Assembly (NCBI GenBank): GCA_013151865.1
Contig: JAADHN010000166.1
Location: forward strand, 76,131 to 140,130
DNA: 64,000 nucleotides
Direction: 5' to 3'
Source: Kiritimatiellota bacterium
GTDB lineage: Bacteria > Verrucomicrobiota > Lentisphaeria > Oligosphaerales > JAADHN01
Below the pieces are notes generated by a model. That model was given only the letters and a program-made list of their open reading frames with translations, did no database searches and was not told the origin of the DNA. Made by a program: the position numbers and the translations under genes. Shown in pieces: positions 19,414-28,341 of this stretch. The stretch's first letter is position 1. Every line of letters starts with the position of its first letter.

Positions 19414-20721
19414 ATGTACGATCTGAAACCCGCCGGCCTCTTCGCCCTGGATCGAGTTCGGGGAAATGCCCTCTGCATGACGCGCATGGAGCGAATGCTC
19501 GGGGCCTTGGGCAAGACCGTCGACGATGTGGAGTGGATCACCGAGGGGAACCTGCCGGAGATGGTGAAACGACTTGCCTGCCTCTGGCCGCCGACCGAGC
19601 CCCCCCCGGGAACGCCTCCCGGCTACACACGTCCCCTGGTTTTTACGACCATGGAAATCGGCGCACAACGCACGAACCTGGCTCCGCTGCAGGCGCGATG
19701 CGGCGGCCAAGCCGGCCTGCTGCCGGCTGTCTTCGGCCAAATGACCGCGGTGGAAGACCAGCATCCGCACGTTCGCGACCGACAGAACGATTGCGTCTGC
19801 TGGCCCACCATGAATTTCGGGACAGTGATGGGTTGCCCCCACGGCTGCCTCTACTGCGGGCAGGGGCGGGCCGGCAAACTCCTTGCCATCGCCCTCAACC
19901 TTGAAGAATACATGGAAAAAGTCGTGGGACCGGTCATCGAAACGTACCCGTGGAACAAGGTGTTCCGCATGATCCTGCACGGGGCGGACCTGGTCACGCT
20001 CGAGCCTGAATACGGCCTGTTCGATGTGTTCACCCGCAAGCTCGCCGAATACGAAGGCCGGTACGGATACTTCCACACGGCAAGCGCCCACCTGGACTGG
20101 GTCGCCGATCTGCCGCGGCGAGACCGACTGATCGGCGTGTGGAGCGTCACGTGCGACGCCGTGGCCCGGGATTTCGAGCCGGGCGCGGGGCGGGCCGCGG
20201 ACCGGTTCGACGCCGCCCGGAAATGCGGGGAATGGGGCGTGCCGGTGCGGTACAAGTTCAAGCCGATCATCCCGGTCCGGAACTGGCGCGAGGAGTACGC
20301 TCGGAGCATCGAATACGCGCTCCGACGCACGAGTCCGGAATCCATCGGGTTCTGCCTGTACATCTGGAATTCATTCGAGCACATGGAGCAAACCCTGCCG
20401 GTGGACTTGCTGGATCCGGTGTTTGTGGACGCAGCCCGGAAACACGCGGATGAAATGCGCGGTAAGCGCCAGTCCCCGTTCCCGCATGAACTGCGCAAAG
20501 AGGTTTACCAGTTCATGATCCGCGAAGTCCGCCGCTGGAACAAAGACGTGTTGCTCTACGTGAGCACGGAAACCCGGGAGATGTGGGACGAACTCGCGGA
20601 AGAACTCGGCCAAAACCCACGCGCTTACGTCTGCGGCTGCGGGGCCGCCGCCGTGCCCGGGGCCCGGTTGGAGCTGTCGCCCGGTTTCCGGTTCTCGACC
20701 TACCACCCGTCTCCGACCTGA
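19414..20721 (+). CDS. Radical SAM protein of the spore-photoproduct-lyase-like group
   Basis: The 435-residue protein carries a CxxxCxxC iron-sulfur motif at Cys141, Cys145 and Cys148 (GCPHGCLYCGQGR), preceded by about 135 residues of unassigned sequence. The barrel contains MILHGADLVTLEPEYG, YFHTASAHLDWVADL and VPVRYKFKPIIPVRNWREEY. The last two resemble the SPL/SplB family layout, in which long-range strands read out a damaged base or another bulky substrate. A Cys-rich CGCG sequence occurs near the C-terminus. No spore genes are in the window, so DNA photoproduct repair is only one option. The gene stands alone between convergent and tandem glycan genes. Confidence 0.65.
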   Translation: MYDLKPAGLFALDRVRGNALCMTRMERMLGALGKTVDDVEWITEGNLPEMVKRLACLWPPTEPPPGTPPGYTRPLVFTTMEIGAQRTNLAPLQARCGGQAGLLPAVFGQMTAVEDQHPHVRDRQNDCVCWPTMNFGTVMGCPHGCLYCGQGRAGKLLAIALNLEEYMEKVVGPVIETYPWNKVFRMILHGADLVTLEPEYGLFDVFTRKLAEYEGRYGYFHTASAHLDWVADLPRRDRLIGVWSVTCDAVARDFEPGAGRAADRFDAARKCGEWGVPVRYKFKPIIPVRNWREEYARSIEYALRRTSPESIGFCLYIWNSFEHMEQTLPVDLLDPVFVDAARKHADEMRGKRQSPFPHELRKEVYQFMIREVRRWNKDVLLYVSTETREMWDELAEELGQNPRAYVCGCGAAAVPGARLELSPGFRFSTYHPSPT

Positions 20722-20753
20722 TGCATCGCCGCCTACCGTCGCGGCGCCGGAGT

Positions 20754-21872
20754 TCACAGTCGCTTGAATTCCTCCACCACAGCTTTCGCCTTGGCAAAGT
20801 CGACGGCGGGCGGCAATACGCCCGCGGAAGTCAGGAAAACTTTCCGGCGGTCCGGGCAGGCCGCAAGATCCTGGCGCACACTCTCCACGATCTTCTCGAC
20901 CGACCCCAGCCAAAGTGTGGCATTGGTCCCGCCGATGAGCACCTTCGACGGCATGCGCGCGCGTCCTTCGGCCAGCGACACATCGCCCAGCGGACGGGTG
21001 GTATAGGCCTCGTTGGCCACGGCGGGGAGCGGATCGATCATTTCCAGAAGAGCGTTCAGGGCGCCGCACATGTGGTGAACCGGGATGCGGCCGTACTCCA
21101 GGCAGATCCGACCGTACTCGGCCAGGTGGGGGACACAGTACTTTTCGAACAATGCCGGACTCAACAGCGTGGTGGACGTGTTCTCGGTCAACCAAAACGT
21201 GTCGGCCGTCTCATACGGCATTCGCGCGCGCAGCATGCGCAATCGGTCGGCGTGCATCAGCTCGATCAACTCGTCGAACGCTTCCGGGGCGTCGGCCATG
21301 AGATAATAGGTATTCTCCGGACCGGCCAAGTGCTGCACCATGTCCATGAAAGGCGACGGCCCGCAGCCGCTTGTGGTGACCGCATCCAACGCCTCGATTC
21401 GGCCCTGGCGCTCACGGACCTTTTCCGCCCGGTCGAGATCGACGCGATAAACGGTGTCGAGATACACCCAACGCATCCGCTTCAGGTCGTCGGGGGTCTC
21501 GAGCATGAACCGACCCGGGTGCGTGGTCCCGGTGAGGGGATCGATCCTGTCTTCGCCGACCAGGGGACCGTCCGGGGTCTCGATGAGCCGGGCGACAGTG
21601 TCCGCAGTACGTTTCTGCGACCGCCGAACATGAGGGCAGTCCGCCGGGACCGGCAGACCGCAGCCGAGCAGGAGGTCGCAGCCGCAGGCACGCAGCAAAC
21701 GGACCTCATCCATGCTTGCGTAGGGCTCGGGCTGAGCGGACTTCCAGGTGCGGTTCGCCATTTTGAGCCACACCGGCAATCGGTCCGTCTCCTCGCCTCG
21801 AAGGCAGGCAAGAATACGTTCGCGACCGCTCATGGCCTCGTTCTTCACTCCTGCGACGCCGGTGGAATTCAT
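20754..21872 (-). CDS. Uroporphyrinogen decarboxylase-like / MtaA-type methyltransferase family protein
   Basis: The product, about 372 residues, has the UroD fold: SGRERILACLRGEETDRLPVW at the N-terminus, PDGPLVGEDRIDPLTG, FEKYCVPHLAEYGRICLEYG and VHHMCGALNALLEMI, then LIGGTNATLWLGS. The His-x-Cys in VHHMCG matches two zinc ligands of corrinoid methyltransferases of the MtaA type, so a methyl-transfer role is more likely than haem synthesis; the third ligand is not obvious. The ATG at 21872 has GGGGGACC upstream. A later ATG at 21833, which gives the usual family start MSGRERIL, is an alternative. Such proteins are abundant in PVC genomes beside glycan genes, but their substrates are unknown. 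Confidence 0.75.
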   Translation of the reverse strand: MNSTGVAGVKNEAMSGRERILACLRGEETDRLPVWLKMANRTWKSAQPEPYASMDEVRLLRACGCDLLLGCGLPVPADCPHVRRSQKRTADTVARLIETPDGPLVGEDRIDPLTGTTHPGRFMLETPDDLKRMRWVYLDTVYRVDLDRAEKVRERQGRIEALDAVTTSGCGPSPFMDMVQHLAGPENTYYLMADAPEAFDELIELMHADRLRMLRARMPYETADTFWLTENTSTTLLSPALFEKYCVPHLAEYGRICLEYGRIPVHHMCGALNALLEMIDPLPAVANEAYTTRPLGDVSLAEGRARMPSKVLIGGTNATLWLGSVEKIVESVRQDLAACPDRRKVFLTSAGVLPPAVDFAKAKAVVEEFKRL

Positions 21873-22007
21873 GGTTGAGGTCCCCCTGGCTGAAAAGCCC
21901 CGGCCCGAAGCCGCATCTCCGATTGCCGGCCCACGCCGCGCGCACATTGATCGTCTCGAAGCAACCCCGGCCGCTGTCGGGGCCCGTCGATCTGCCTGGA
22001 CCGGAAC

Positions 22008-22910
22008 TCATTGTTCTGCCTCGAGCACTTCAACCGCCAAAGCGGTGTATGCCGCCACCGGGAGATGCTCGGCCCGGGCGTCCAGCGCGAGACCACGGTC
22101 CTGAAAAACCTGTTTGACCCAGGCTTCTCCGTATCGGTTTTTCAGTAGGGAAAACGCTTTGCGTCGCCGTTGGCCGAAAACGGTCCGCGCCACATCGCTG
22201 ACGGCACGGCGGACACGAACGTCCGGCGGGTGGGGGCGTAGCCGGAGTTCGAGGAATACCGAATCGACCCGGGGTACCGGCCAGAACACCTGCGGAGGCA
22301 CCCGACGCAAGAGTCGTGGTGCGTAGGCGCACTGCACTCGCACCGAAAGCGCACCGAACGTCCGCGACCCCGGACCGGCCGCGATTCGTTCGGCGGTCTC
22401 CCGTTGCACCAACACGTGCACGGCATGGGGCGGATGCTCCAGAAGTGCGAACTTCGCAAGCAGGGGCGAAGCGATACAGTACGGCAGGTTGGCAATGCAG
22501 CGGAACGGGCGCCCCGTGAAAAGCTCGTCATAATCCAGTTTGCACGCATCCGCCTCGACCAGGGAAATCCCGGGGACATCCGCGAATTCCGCACGCAACC
22601 ACGCGGCGAAGCGGTGATCGACCTCGACCGCGGTCACCCGTGCCCCGGCCGCGAGCAGACACTTTGTCAGCAGTCCCGGGCCGGGACCGATCTCGAGCAC
22701 ATTGTCACCGGGTTTCGGCGCTGCGCTCCGCACCAGGGCATCGAGCATGTTGGGATCGAGCAGGAAGTTCTGTCCGAGTCGGCGGCTGGGACGCACCCCG
22801 AGTTCCCGGAGCAAGCCGATCAACTCCTGCTTGTGCAATCTGCCGGTTCGAGAGTTCACGCCCAAACTTCTCCGCTCGCGGCTACGGAATGTCCCGGATT
22901 CACCCGACAT
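22008..22910 (-). CDS. rsmA: 16S rRNA dimethyladenosine transferase
   Basis: RsmA (KsgA) dimethylates two adjacent adenosines in helix 45 of 16S rRNA during 30S assembly. The family marks are present: RRLGQNFLLDPNML, motif I VLEIGPGPGLLTKCLL, AVEVDHRFAAWL, the catalytic NLPYCIASPLL, and the C-terminal FGQRRRKAFSLLKN. About 300 residues from the ATG at 22910 (GGAG closely upstream), with an N-terminal extension of some 35 residues before the conserved start. It lies 49 bases after the HAD gene on the same strand, suggesting co-transcription. Confidence 0.93.
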   Translation of the reverse strand: MSGESGTFRSRERRSLGVNSRTGRLHKQELIGLLRELGVRPSRRLGQNFLLDPNMLDALVRSAAPKPGDNVLEIGPGPGLLTKCLLAAGARVTAVEVDHRFAAWLRAEFADVPGISLVEADACKLDYDELFTGRPFRCIANLPYCIASPLLAKFALLEHPPHAVHVLVQRETAERIAAGPGSRTFGALSVRVQCAYAPRLLRRVPPQVFWPVPRVDSVFLELRLRPHPPDVRVRRAVSDVARTVFGQRRRKAFSLLKNRYGEAWVKQVFQDRGLALDARAEHLPVAAYTALAVEVLEAEQ

Positions 22911-22959
22911 ACTCTCCGGACACCGAAGACGCCGGCGCCCCCGGAATCTCCCAAAACGA

Positions 22960-23796
22960 TCACTTGCCGCCGGCGTAGCGCAGGACGGCATCAATCGCTT
23001 CCGCGGCGCCGTCGTGATCGTTGTCGGCCACTACGAAGTCCGCCCCCAATCGGGTTGGGCTCGAGGCATTGCCCATGGCAATCCCCAACCCGGCGGCGGC
23101 GACCAGGGCCGCGTCGTTCTCACCGTCCCCAACAGCAGCGACCTGTTCGAGGCCGAGGCCGAGTCGACGGCAGAGGATCCGGACCGCCCGGAGCTTCTCG
23201 GCGTCCGGATGACAGAAATTCAGGATGCCGGACTCGGAGATCTGGGCCGCAAAGGGCGGCGCACCCCGACCTTCCCAACGGGCGAGCAGCGCTTCCCGGA
23301 CCCGCTCGATTCGGTCCGGGGCAAAACGGGCGAGATAGAGCAATTTCTCGACCGGACCGCCGGGATCGCGAAAGACCGACTCCGCGACGACCTCCACCAT
23401 TTCGCCGTTCCGCTCGATCAGCCAATCGTCCGTCGTGTGCCGCGTGCCCAGAACACGACGGCCGCTGAAGAGGACGACCGTAAACTCCCGGGCCCGCCCG
23501 AACGCGATCAACTCGGCCGTCACGTCGGGCGCAAGAGCCAGATGAAGCAGTCGGCGTCCGGTCCCCGGCTCAATCACCTCTGCGCCGTTGTTGCAAATCT
23601 GCGGAGTCCGCAAATCGAACTCGTGCACCCAATGCTCCACGGCCGAAAACATCCGTCCCGTGGCAAGAACAACTCGCAGCCCGGCCTCGACGGCCCGCCG
23701 CAGGGCGGCTTTGACGGCCGGCGACATCTCTTTCCCGGACGTAAGGAGTGTACCGTCCACATCCAGGACCAGAAGTCGGATTCTCGGAAACTTCAT
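22960..23796 (-). CDS. Cof-type HAD-IIB phosphatase
   Basis: The 278-residue protein shows the haloacid dehalogenase motifs: motif I LLVLDVDGTLLTSGK (nucleophile and acid Asp), motif II VVLATGR, motif III Lys in the HPDAEKLRAVR region and motif IV VAAVGDGENDAALVAAA, with a type IIB cap in between. Members dephosphorylate sugar phosphates and cofactors such as FMN or PLP. The ATG at 23796 begins MKFPRIRLLVLD; the earlier in-frame sequence looks non-coding. It is the upstream partner of rsmA. Confidence 0.88.
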   Translation of the reverse strand: MKFPRIRLLVLDVDGTLLTSGKEMSPAVKAALRRAVEAGLRVVLATGRMFSAVEHWVHEFDLRTPQICNNGAEVIEPGTGRRLLHLALAPDVTAELIAFGRAREFTVVLFSGRRVLGTRHTTDDWLIERNGEMVEVVAESVFRDPGGPVEKLLYLARFAPDRIERVREALLARWEGRGAPPFAAQISESGILNFCHPDAEKLRAVRILCRRLGLGLEQVAAVGDGENDAALVAAAGLGIAMGNASSPTRLGADFVVADNDHDGAAEAIDAVLRYAGGK

Positions 23797-24140
23797 GGGA
23801 TTTGCTTGTTTCGAGGGGATTACAGCGCGTTGCGGAATGGTTCGAGCGATCCTGCCGGAGTCGAGCATTCGTCCCGGCTTCAGATTGTTTCGAGACGGCC
23901 GACAAACCCTCGGCGCCTCTCCGGAAGGCATCGCGAAAGTTCACGGTCCGCAACCAGGCGCCACAGAGGCCGGCCCGCGGCCCCTTGTCCGACCAAGACG
24001 CCGGAGTATGTTGTCGGTTGGTTTCGGAATGTCAAGCCGTTCCGGGCGGGCGCGCCGGAACGCGTCCGAACGGCCCGGCCCCGACCGGGGCCCGTATGAG
24101 GGGCCGATCAGGGCCCAAGCAAACTTTGGAAGGGTTGAAA
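23797..24140. other. Divergent intergenic region between the HAD and oxidoreductase genes
   Basis: About 344 bases. The only recognised element is a minus-strand promoter-like pair at 24005-24035. No gene is visible. Confidence 0.4.
24005..24035 (-). promoter_or_regulatory. Putative sigma-70 promoter for the HAD-rsmA unit
   Basis: On the minus strand a perfect TTGACA (24030-24035) is followed after 19 bases by CATACT (24005-24010). The spacing is longer than the ideal 17. The leader would be about 200 bases. Confidence 0.35.
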
Positions 24141-25208
24141 ATGACGCCGGTGCGGATCGGTTTCGTGGGCGCAGGAACCATGGGGCAGATGGCCCACTTG
24201 CGGAATTACGCGGTGCGTGACGACTGCGTCGTGACAGCCCTGGCCGAACCGCGGGAGCGAACCGCGCAGGCCGTGGCGCAACGGTACGGGATCGAACGAG
24301 TCTACCCTGACCACCGGAGAATGCTGGAGGCCGAGGAACTGGACGGCGTCGTCGCGGTTCAGCCTTTCGAACACCACGCCGCCCTGTTGCCCGAGCTGTA
24401 CGCAAGAGTCCCCCGGGTTTTCACGGAAAAACCGCTGGCGTTGTCGGTGGAGGCCGGGGAGGCTCTGGTTCGACAGGCTGCGGCAAGCGGCTGCGTTCAT
24501 ATGGTGGGATACCACAAGCGATGCGACCCGGCGGCCGTTGCGGCCATGGACCTCATCGCCCGCTGGCGGAAATCGGGCGAGATGGGCCGAATGACGTACG
24601 TCCGCATCCTAATGCCTGCCGGGGACTGGATCGCCGCCGGATTCGAGGGACGGATCGATGCCGGCGACCCGCGACCCGCGATGCAGCTCGAGAGCGGCGC
24701 CAACGGCATGGACGGCCCCGAACTCGAGATGTACCGGTCCCTGGTGAATTACTATGTCCACCAAGTCAATTTCATGCGATTCGTGCTGCAGGAACCCTTT
24801 GCCGTGACGTATGCCGAGCCGTCGGGCGTCCTGATGGCGGTGCAAAGCGATTCCGGAGTGCCGGGCGTTCTCGAAATGTCCCCCTATCGGACGACCCGCG
24901 CATGGGAAGAAGAAGTACTGGTCGCTTTTGAGCGAGGTTATATCCGGCTCCGGCTCCCCGCACCGCTGGCAGTGCATCGGGCCGGGACCCTCGAAGTCTA
25001 TGAAGACCCGGGCGGCAATACGCCGCCGCGGCGCGTCCTGCCCACGCTCGAGTGGGAAGACGCCATGCACCGCCAAGCCGCAGCTTTTGTCCGGGTCTGC
25101 CGTGGAGCAGAGCCGCCGTGCGCCGCCGCGGAAGCACTCGAAGACCTGAAGATATTGCGCGACTACGTTCGCCTGCGTTTCGAACACCCCCAGGCAGGGC
25201 GCACCTGA
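24141..25208 (+). CDS. Gfo/Idh/MocA family NAD(P)-dependent oxidoreductase
   Basis: The 355-residue protein starts with the Rossmann motif RIGFVGAGTMGQMAHLRNY. It then has the family's catalytic lysine motif VFTEKPLALSVEAG and HMVGYHKRCDPA, followed by an alpha/beta C-terminal domain (residues about 125-345). Such enzymes oxidise or reduce sugars, inositols and amino sugars using NAD(P). GGAAGGG lies 6 bases before the ATG at 24141. It is followed 54 bases later by the VCBS gene on the same strand and sits in the glycan-related stretch, so a sugar substrate is likely but not defined. Confidence 0.88.
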   Translation: MTPVRIGFVGAGTMGQMAHLRNYAVRDDCVVTALAEPRERTAQAVAQRYGIERVYPDHRRMLEAEELDGVVAVQPFEHHAALLPELYARVPRVFTEKPLALSVEAGEALVRQAAASGCVHMVGYHKRCDPAAVAAMDLIARWRKSGEMGRMTYVRILMPAGDWIAAGFEGRIDAGDPRPAMQLESGANGMDGPELEMYRSLVNYYVHQVNFMRFVLQEPFAVTYAEPSGVLMAVQSDSGVPGVLEMSPYRTTRAWEEEVLVAFERGYIRLRLPAPLAVHRAGTLEVYEDPGGNTPPRRVLPTLEWEDAMHRQAAAFVRVCRGAEPPCAAAEALEDLKILRDYVRLRFEHPQAGRT

Positions 25209-25262
25209 ACGCGGCGGACCCGGAGCAGGAAACCTTCCTTGCCACGGAAAGGGACAACGGTC

Positions 25263-26363
25263 ATGCAACCGGTTCGATTCGAAAAGCGATTGATTGCCGA
25301 GGAGCGCTACGAAGCCGCTGCAGTGTTCGATGTGAACAATGACGGCGTGCCGGACATCGTCAGCGGCGCCTGGTGGTACCCGGGCCCGGATTTCACACGC
25401 CGGGAACCGGTTTCGCCGCTGGACGTGATCGACGGAGAGTACTACGACTGTTTCGCGCATATCCCCGTTGACGTCAACGGCGACGGCTATCTCGACTTCG
25501 TGACGGGCGGCTGGTGGGGCAAGACGCTGCGCTGGCACGAGAACCCCCGGGGGACGGCCGGAGCCGAATGGCCCGTGCATGAGATCGCCGAAGTGGGCAA
25601 TATCGAAACCATTCGGGCCTGGGACGTGGACGGGGACGGCGAACTCGAGATCGTTCCCAACACGCCGGGCGGGCCGCTCCGAATCTTCAAGCTCGTCAAG
25701 GACAATACGGGGCGAGCCACGGGAGAATTCCGCTCTCAACGCCTGTTCGACGGTCCGTGCGGCCACGGCCTGGGGTTCGGAGACATCAACAACGACGGCC
25801 GACCGGACTTCGTACTGGCCAAAGGCTGGCTCGAGGCGCCGGAAAACCCCGTCGGCGGAACATGGACGTTCCACCCCGAATTCGACCTCGGTTCCGCGAG
25901 TGTCCCAATCCTCGTGGCCGACGTCAACGGCGATGGTCTCAATGACCTGATCGTGGGCCAGGCGCACGGATACGGACTGGATTGGTGGGAACAACAGGTG
26001 GAATGCAACGGGACTCGCCGGTGGATACGACACCCCATCGATCCCTACTGCAGCCAGTACCACGATCTCCGGTGGCTGGACGCGGACGGAGACGGACAGG
26101 CCGAACTGATCACCGGGAAACGGTATCGAGCTCATTGCGGACGCGACCCGGGCGGTGCGGACCCCGTGGGCGTGTACTGCTTCAAATGGACGGGCGAGAA
26201 CTTCGCCAAGCAGGTCATCGACTACGGTCCCCCGTCCCAGGGGGCGGGGTGCGGCATCTTCTTTGCCATGGCCGACCTGAACGGAGATGGGCGGCCCGAC
26301 CTCGTGGCCCCCGGCAAAGACGGGCTGCACCTTTTCCGAAACACGACCGGCGGTCAGCCATGA
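25263..26363 (+). CDS. VCBS/FG-GAP repeat protein without signal peptide
   Basis: A 366-residue beta-propeller-type protein built from Asp-rich calcium-binding repeats. Seven DxNxDGxxD-like motifs are visible (DVNNDGVPDIV, DVNGDGYLDFV, DVDGDGELEIV, DINNDGRPDFV, DVNGDGLNDLI, DADGDGQAELI, DLNGDGRPDLV). This family normally sits outside the cell, yet the N-terminus (MQPVRFEKRLIAEERYEA) is not a signal peptide. Either it is cytoplasmic or the start lies elsewhere. GGAAAGGGA precedes the ATG at 25263. It is likely co-transcribed with the oxidoreductase upstream. The ligand or role is unknown. Confidence 0.8.
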   Translation: MQPVRFEKRLIAEERYEAAAVFDVNNDGVPDIVSGAWWYPGPDFTRREPVSPLDVIDGEYYDCFAHIPVDVNGDGYLDFVTGGWWGKTLRWHENPRGTAGAEWPVHEIAEVGNIETIRAWDVDGDGELEIVPNTPGGPLRIFKLVKDNTGRATGEFRSQRLFDGPCGHGLGFGDINNDGRPDFVLAKGWLEAPENPVGGTWTFHPEFDLGSASVPILVADVNGDGLNDLIVGQAHGYGLDWWEQQVECNGTRRWIRHPIDPYCSQYHDLRWLDADGDGQAELITGKRYRAHCGRDPGGADPVGVYCFKWTGENFAKQVIDYGPPSQGAGCGIFFAMADLNGDGRPDLVAPGKDGLHLFRNTTGGQP

Positions 26364-26430
26364 TGGCGGTAACAATTCTCGCATGTTGGAGCGACGGGTG
26401 GGCGCTCCCCGGCGCGGTCGCGGGGAAAGT

Positions 26431-26451
26431 GCGTCCCCCGGGACGCGTTTT
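26431..26451 (+). terminator. Rho-independent-like terminator after the VCBS gene
   Basis: A perfect 7-base stem GCGTCCC/GGGACGC with a 2-base loop is followed by GTTTT. It lies between convergent genes and would end the oxidoreductase-VCBS transcript. Confidence 0.5.
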
Positions 26452-26528
26452 CCGGCAGCCTGCGCTCCCCTGTCGCGCAGTGCGCCGATCCCGAGTGGCG
26501 CGGGACCACCGTTCGGCAACGGGCCGGA

Positions 26529-28061
26529 TCAGACCGACGACTGCCGGGAACGGTAGCGGCGGGTGTCGATGCCGTACTTGCGGATCTTGTATTGAATCAC
26601 ACGCTTGGTGAGCCCGAGACGCCGGGCTGCCACGGTCTGGTTCCCGCCGGAATCCTTGAGCGCCTCGGTAATCAGTTCCACCTCCAGGTTCTGCACCCGC
26701 AAAGTGAAATCCCCGTGCACCTCGCTGCGCGGCGCGTACCGGTTCATCTGCAGGGAAGGCGGCAGGTGGCGCCCGTGGATCACGTCTCCGTCGGCCAACA
26801 GTGCCGCCCGCTCGATCACGTTCTCGAGTTCCCGCACATTGCCGGGCCAGTGGTAGGCGGTGAGCATGTCGATGGCCGGCGTATCGATCCGCGTGACCTT
26901 CTTGCCCAATTCCTCGGAGAACCGCAGGATGAAATGGTCCACCAAAAGCATAATGTCCGCCTTGCCCCGTTCACGAAGCGGCGGGACGTGGATGGGAAAC
27001 ACATTCAATCGATAAAACAGGTCGGACCGAAACGTTCCTTCGATCACGGCGGCTTCCAAGTCGCGGTTGGTGGCCGCGATGATCCGCGCGCCGGTCCGCA
27101 GGGTCCGCGACCCGCCCACCCGCTCGAACTCGCGGCTCTGGAGCACCCGAAGCAGCTTGGCCTGGGCCGAAGCCGGCAATTCGCCGATCTCGTCCAGAAA
27201 CACCGTCCCGCCCCGCGCCCGTTCAAGGACCCCGACCCGGCGCTGAACAGCACCGGTGAACGAGCCTTTCTCATGCCCGAACAATTCGCTTTCGATCAGA
27301 GTCTCCGGGATCGCACCACAATTCACCTCGACGAACGGCTGATTGCGCCGGGGCCCAAGCTGGTGAATGAGTTCGGCCACCACGCCTTTGCCGGTCCCTG
27401 TCTCGCCCGTGAGCAGGACCGTCGTGCGGGCGTCCGCAACCCGCACAATCAAGTGCTGAATCTCCTGCATGGCCGGAGAGTTGCCGATCAGCCGCCCGAA
27501 TTCGCCACCGGGCCGGCGGGCGTGATGAAAGACTTCGAGCCGTTCCTCGAGTCGGCGCCGCTGCACGAACGGGGCCAGCAGGTCGGCCACCTCGCGAAGG
27601 AACGCCGTTTCCAGACCAGGGTCGGCGATCTTGGCCCGCTCCTTGTCGGCCGAGAGTGTGCCGATCGACTGGCCGCGGTAGAGGATGGGCACGCAAAAAA
27701 AGGAGACGGACGCCGGGTTGAGGTCGCGACGCAAACCGGAACGGTCGAGAAACTCTCCCTGCTCGAGACTGGCCAGATAAACCGGCTCGCCCGTGGCAAA
27801 AACCCGCCCCGTAATGCCCTCCCCCGCCCGGTACCGCATGCGCACCGAACGCGATGCCGGAATGTCCTCGACCGTGATCCCGGCCTGTACTTCGTCGCCG
27901 GCCTCGGTCATGAGCGCGATGACCCCCCGGCGCAGGGCGAAATCGTCCGAGAGCCACTCGAGCACCCGGCCCAACGCCTGCCGAACGTCTTCGGCAGCGC
28001 CCAGGTGCCGCGCGATCCGCGTCAGAAGCCGCAATTGTTCGTACGAAAAATCGTTCGCCAC
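26529..28061 (-). CDS. NifA-like sigma-54-dependent transcriptional activator (GAF-AAA+-Fis)
   Basis: A sigma-54 enhancer-binding protein with no receiver domain. A GAF sensor (about residues 10-165, containing VPILYRGQSIGTLSADK) precedes the AAA+ domain: Walker A GETGTGKG, sigma-54-contact loop GSFTGA (a Ser variant of GAFTGA), Walker B-like GGTVFLDEIGEL and arginine-finger region FRSDLFYRLNVFPIHVPPLRER. A Fis helix-turn-helix ends the protein (NQTVAARRLGLTKRVIQYKI). The GTG at 28061 is chosen because AGAGGG lies 8 bases upstream and the AT-rich stretch beyond looks intergenic. An ATG at 28190 is an alternative but lacks a ribosome-binding site and would run through the palindrome at 28159. 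It is divergent from gltB and probably controls it. The GAF ligand is unknown. Confidence 0.9.
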   Translation of the reverse strand: MANDFSYEQLRLLTRIARHLGAAEDVRQALGRVLEWLSDDFALRRGVIALMTEAGDEVQAGITVEDIPASRSVRMRYRAGEGITGRVFATGEPVYLASLEQGEFLDRSGLRRDLNPASVSFFCVPILYRGQSIGTLSADKERAKIADPGLETAFLREVADLLAPFVQRRRLEERLEVFHHARRPGGEFGRLIGNSPAMQEIQHLIVRVADARTTVLLTGETGTGKGVVAELIHQLGPRRNQPFVEVNCGAIPETLIESELFGHEKGSFTGAVQRRVGVLERARGGTVFLDEIGELPASAQAKLLRVLQSREFERVGGSRTLRTGARIIAATNRDLEAAVIEGTFRSDLFYRLNVFPIHVPPLRERGKADIMLLVDHFILRFSEELGKKVTRIDTPAIDMLTAYHWPGNVRELENVIERAALLADGDVIHGRHLPPSLQMNRYAPRSEVHGDFTLRVQNLEVELITEALKDSGGNQTVAARRLGLTKRVIQYKIRKYGIDTRRYRSRQSSV

Positions 28062-28158
28062 GCCTCCGGCCCTCTTTTTCTCATTCTCATGTCCCGAACC
28101 CGGGGTGTCCTCCGACGACCGCAACGCCCGGATCGATACCGATGTTTTGTCACATAAA

Positions 28159-28176
28159 TGTATCTTGCGAAATACA
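28159..28176. promoter_or_regulatory. Palindromic operator 1, TGTAT-N8-ATACA
   Basis: The 18-base site TGTATCTTGCGAAATACA lies just upstream of the proposed start of the NifA-like gene and about 178 bases upstream of the -12 element at 28354. It shares 14 of 18 bases with operator 2. Position and symmetry suit an enhancer (UAS) for the adjacent activator. NifA sites are TGT-N10-ACA; here the spacing is N12. Confidence 0.6.
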
Positions 28177-28341
28177 TTTTTGTAGTCCATGCCAAAACAA
28201 AACGAAAAATGTACCTGCAACCTTTCCGGTTCGGACGGAGTCAACAGAAGCAGGGACTCGAATGCAACGTCCTCGACATTCGCATGTTAAACGAACGGGG
28301 CGGCGCGCACGGCCGTCGGTTCCCACGGAAAACAATGGAAC

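Noticed and set aside
17376-19541. 721-codon open frame opposite the GHL6 gene
   Set aside because: The plus strand carries the recognisable GHL6 motifs with a ribosome-binding site; the minus frame has none.
28062-28190. Extended N-terminus of the NifA-like protein from ATG 28190 or earlier
   Set aside because: The extra sequence is AT-rich, has no family similarity, contains the palindrome at 28159 and lacks a ribosome-binding site; GTG 28061 is preferred but not proven.
28140-28260. A sigma-54 promoter for the activator on the minus strand
   Set aside because: No GG-N10-GC pair was found on that strand in the AT-rich region.
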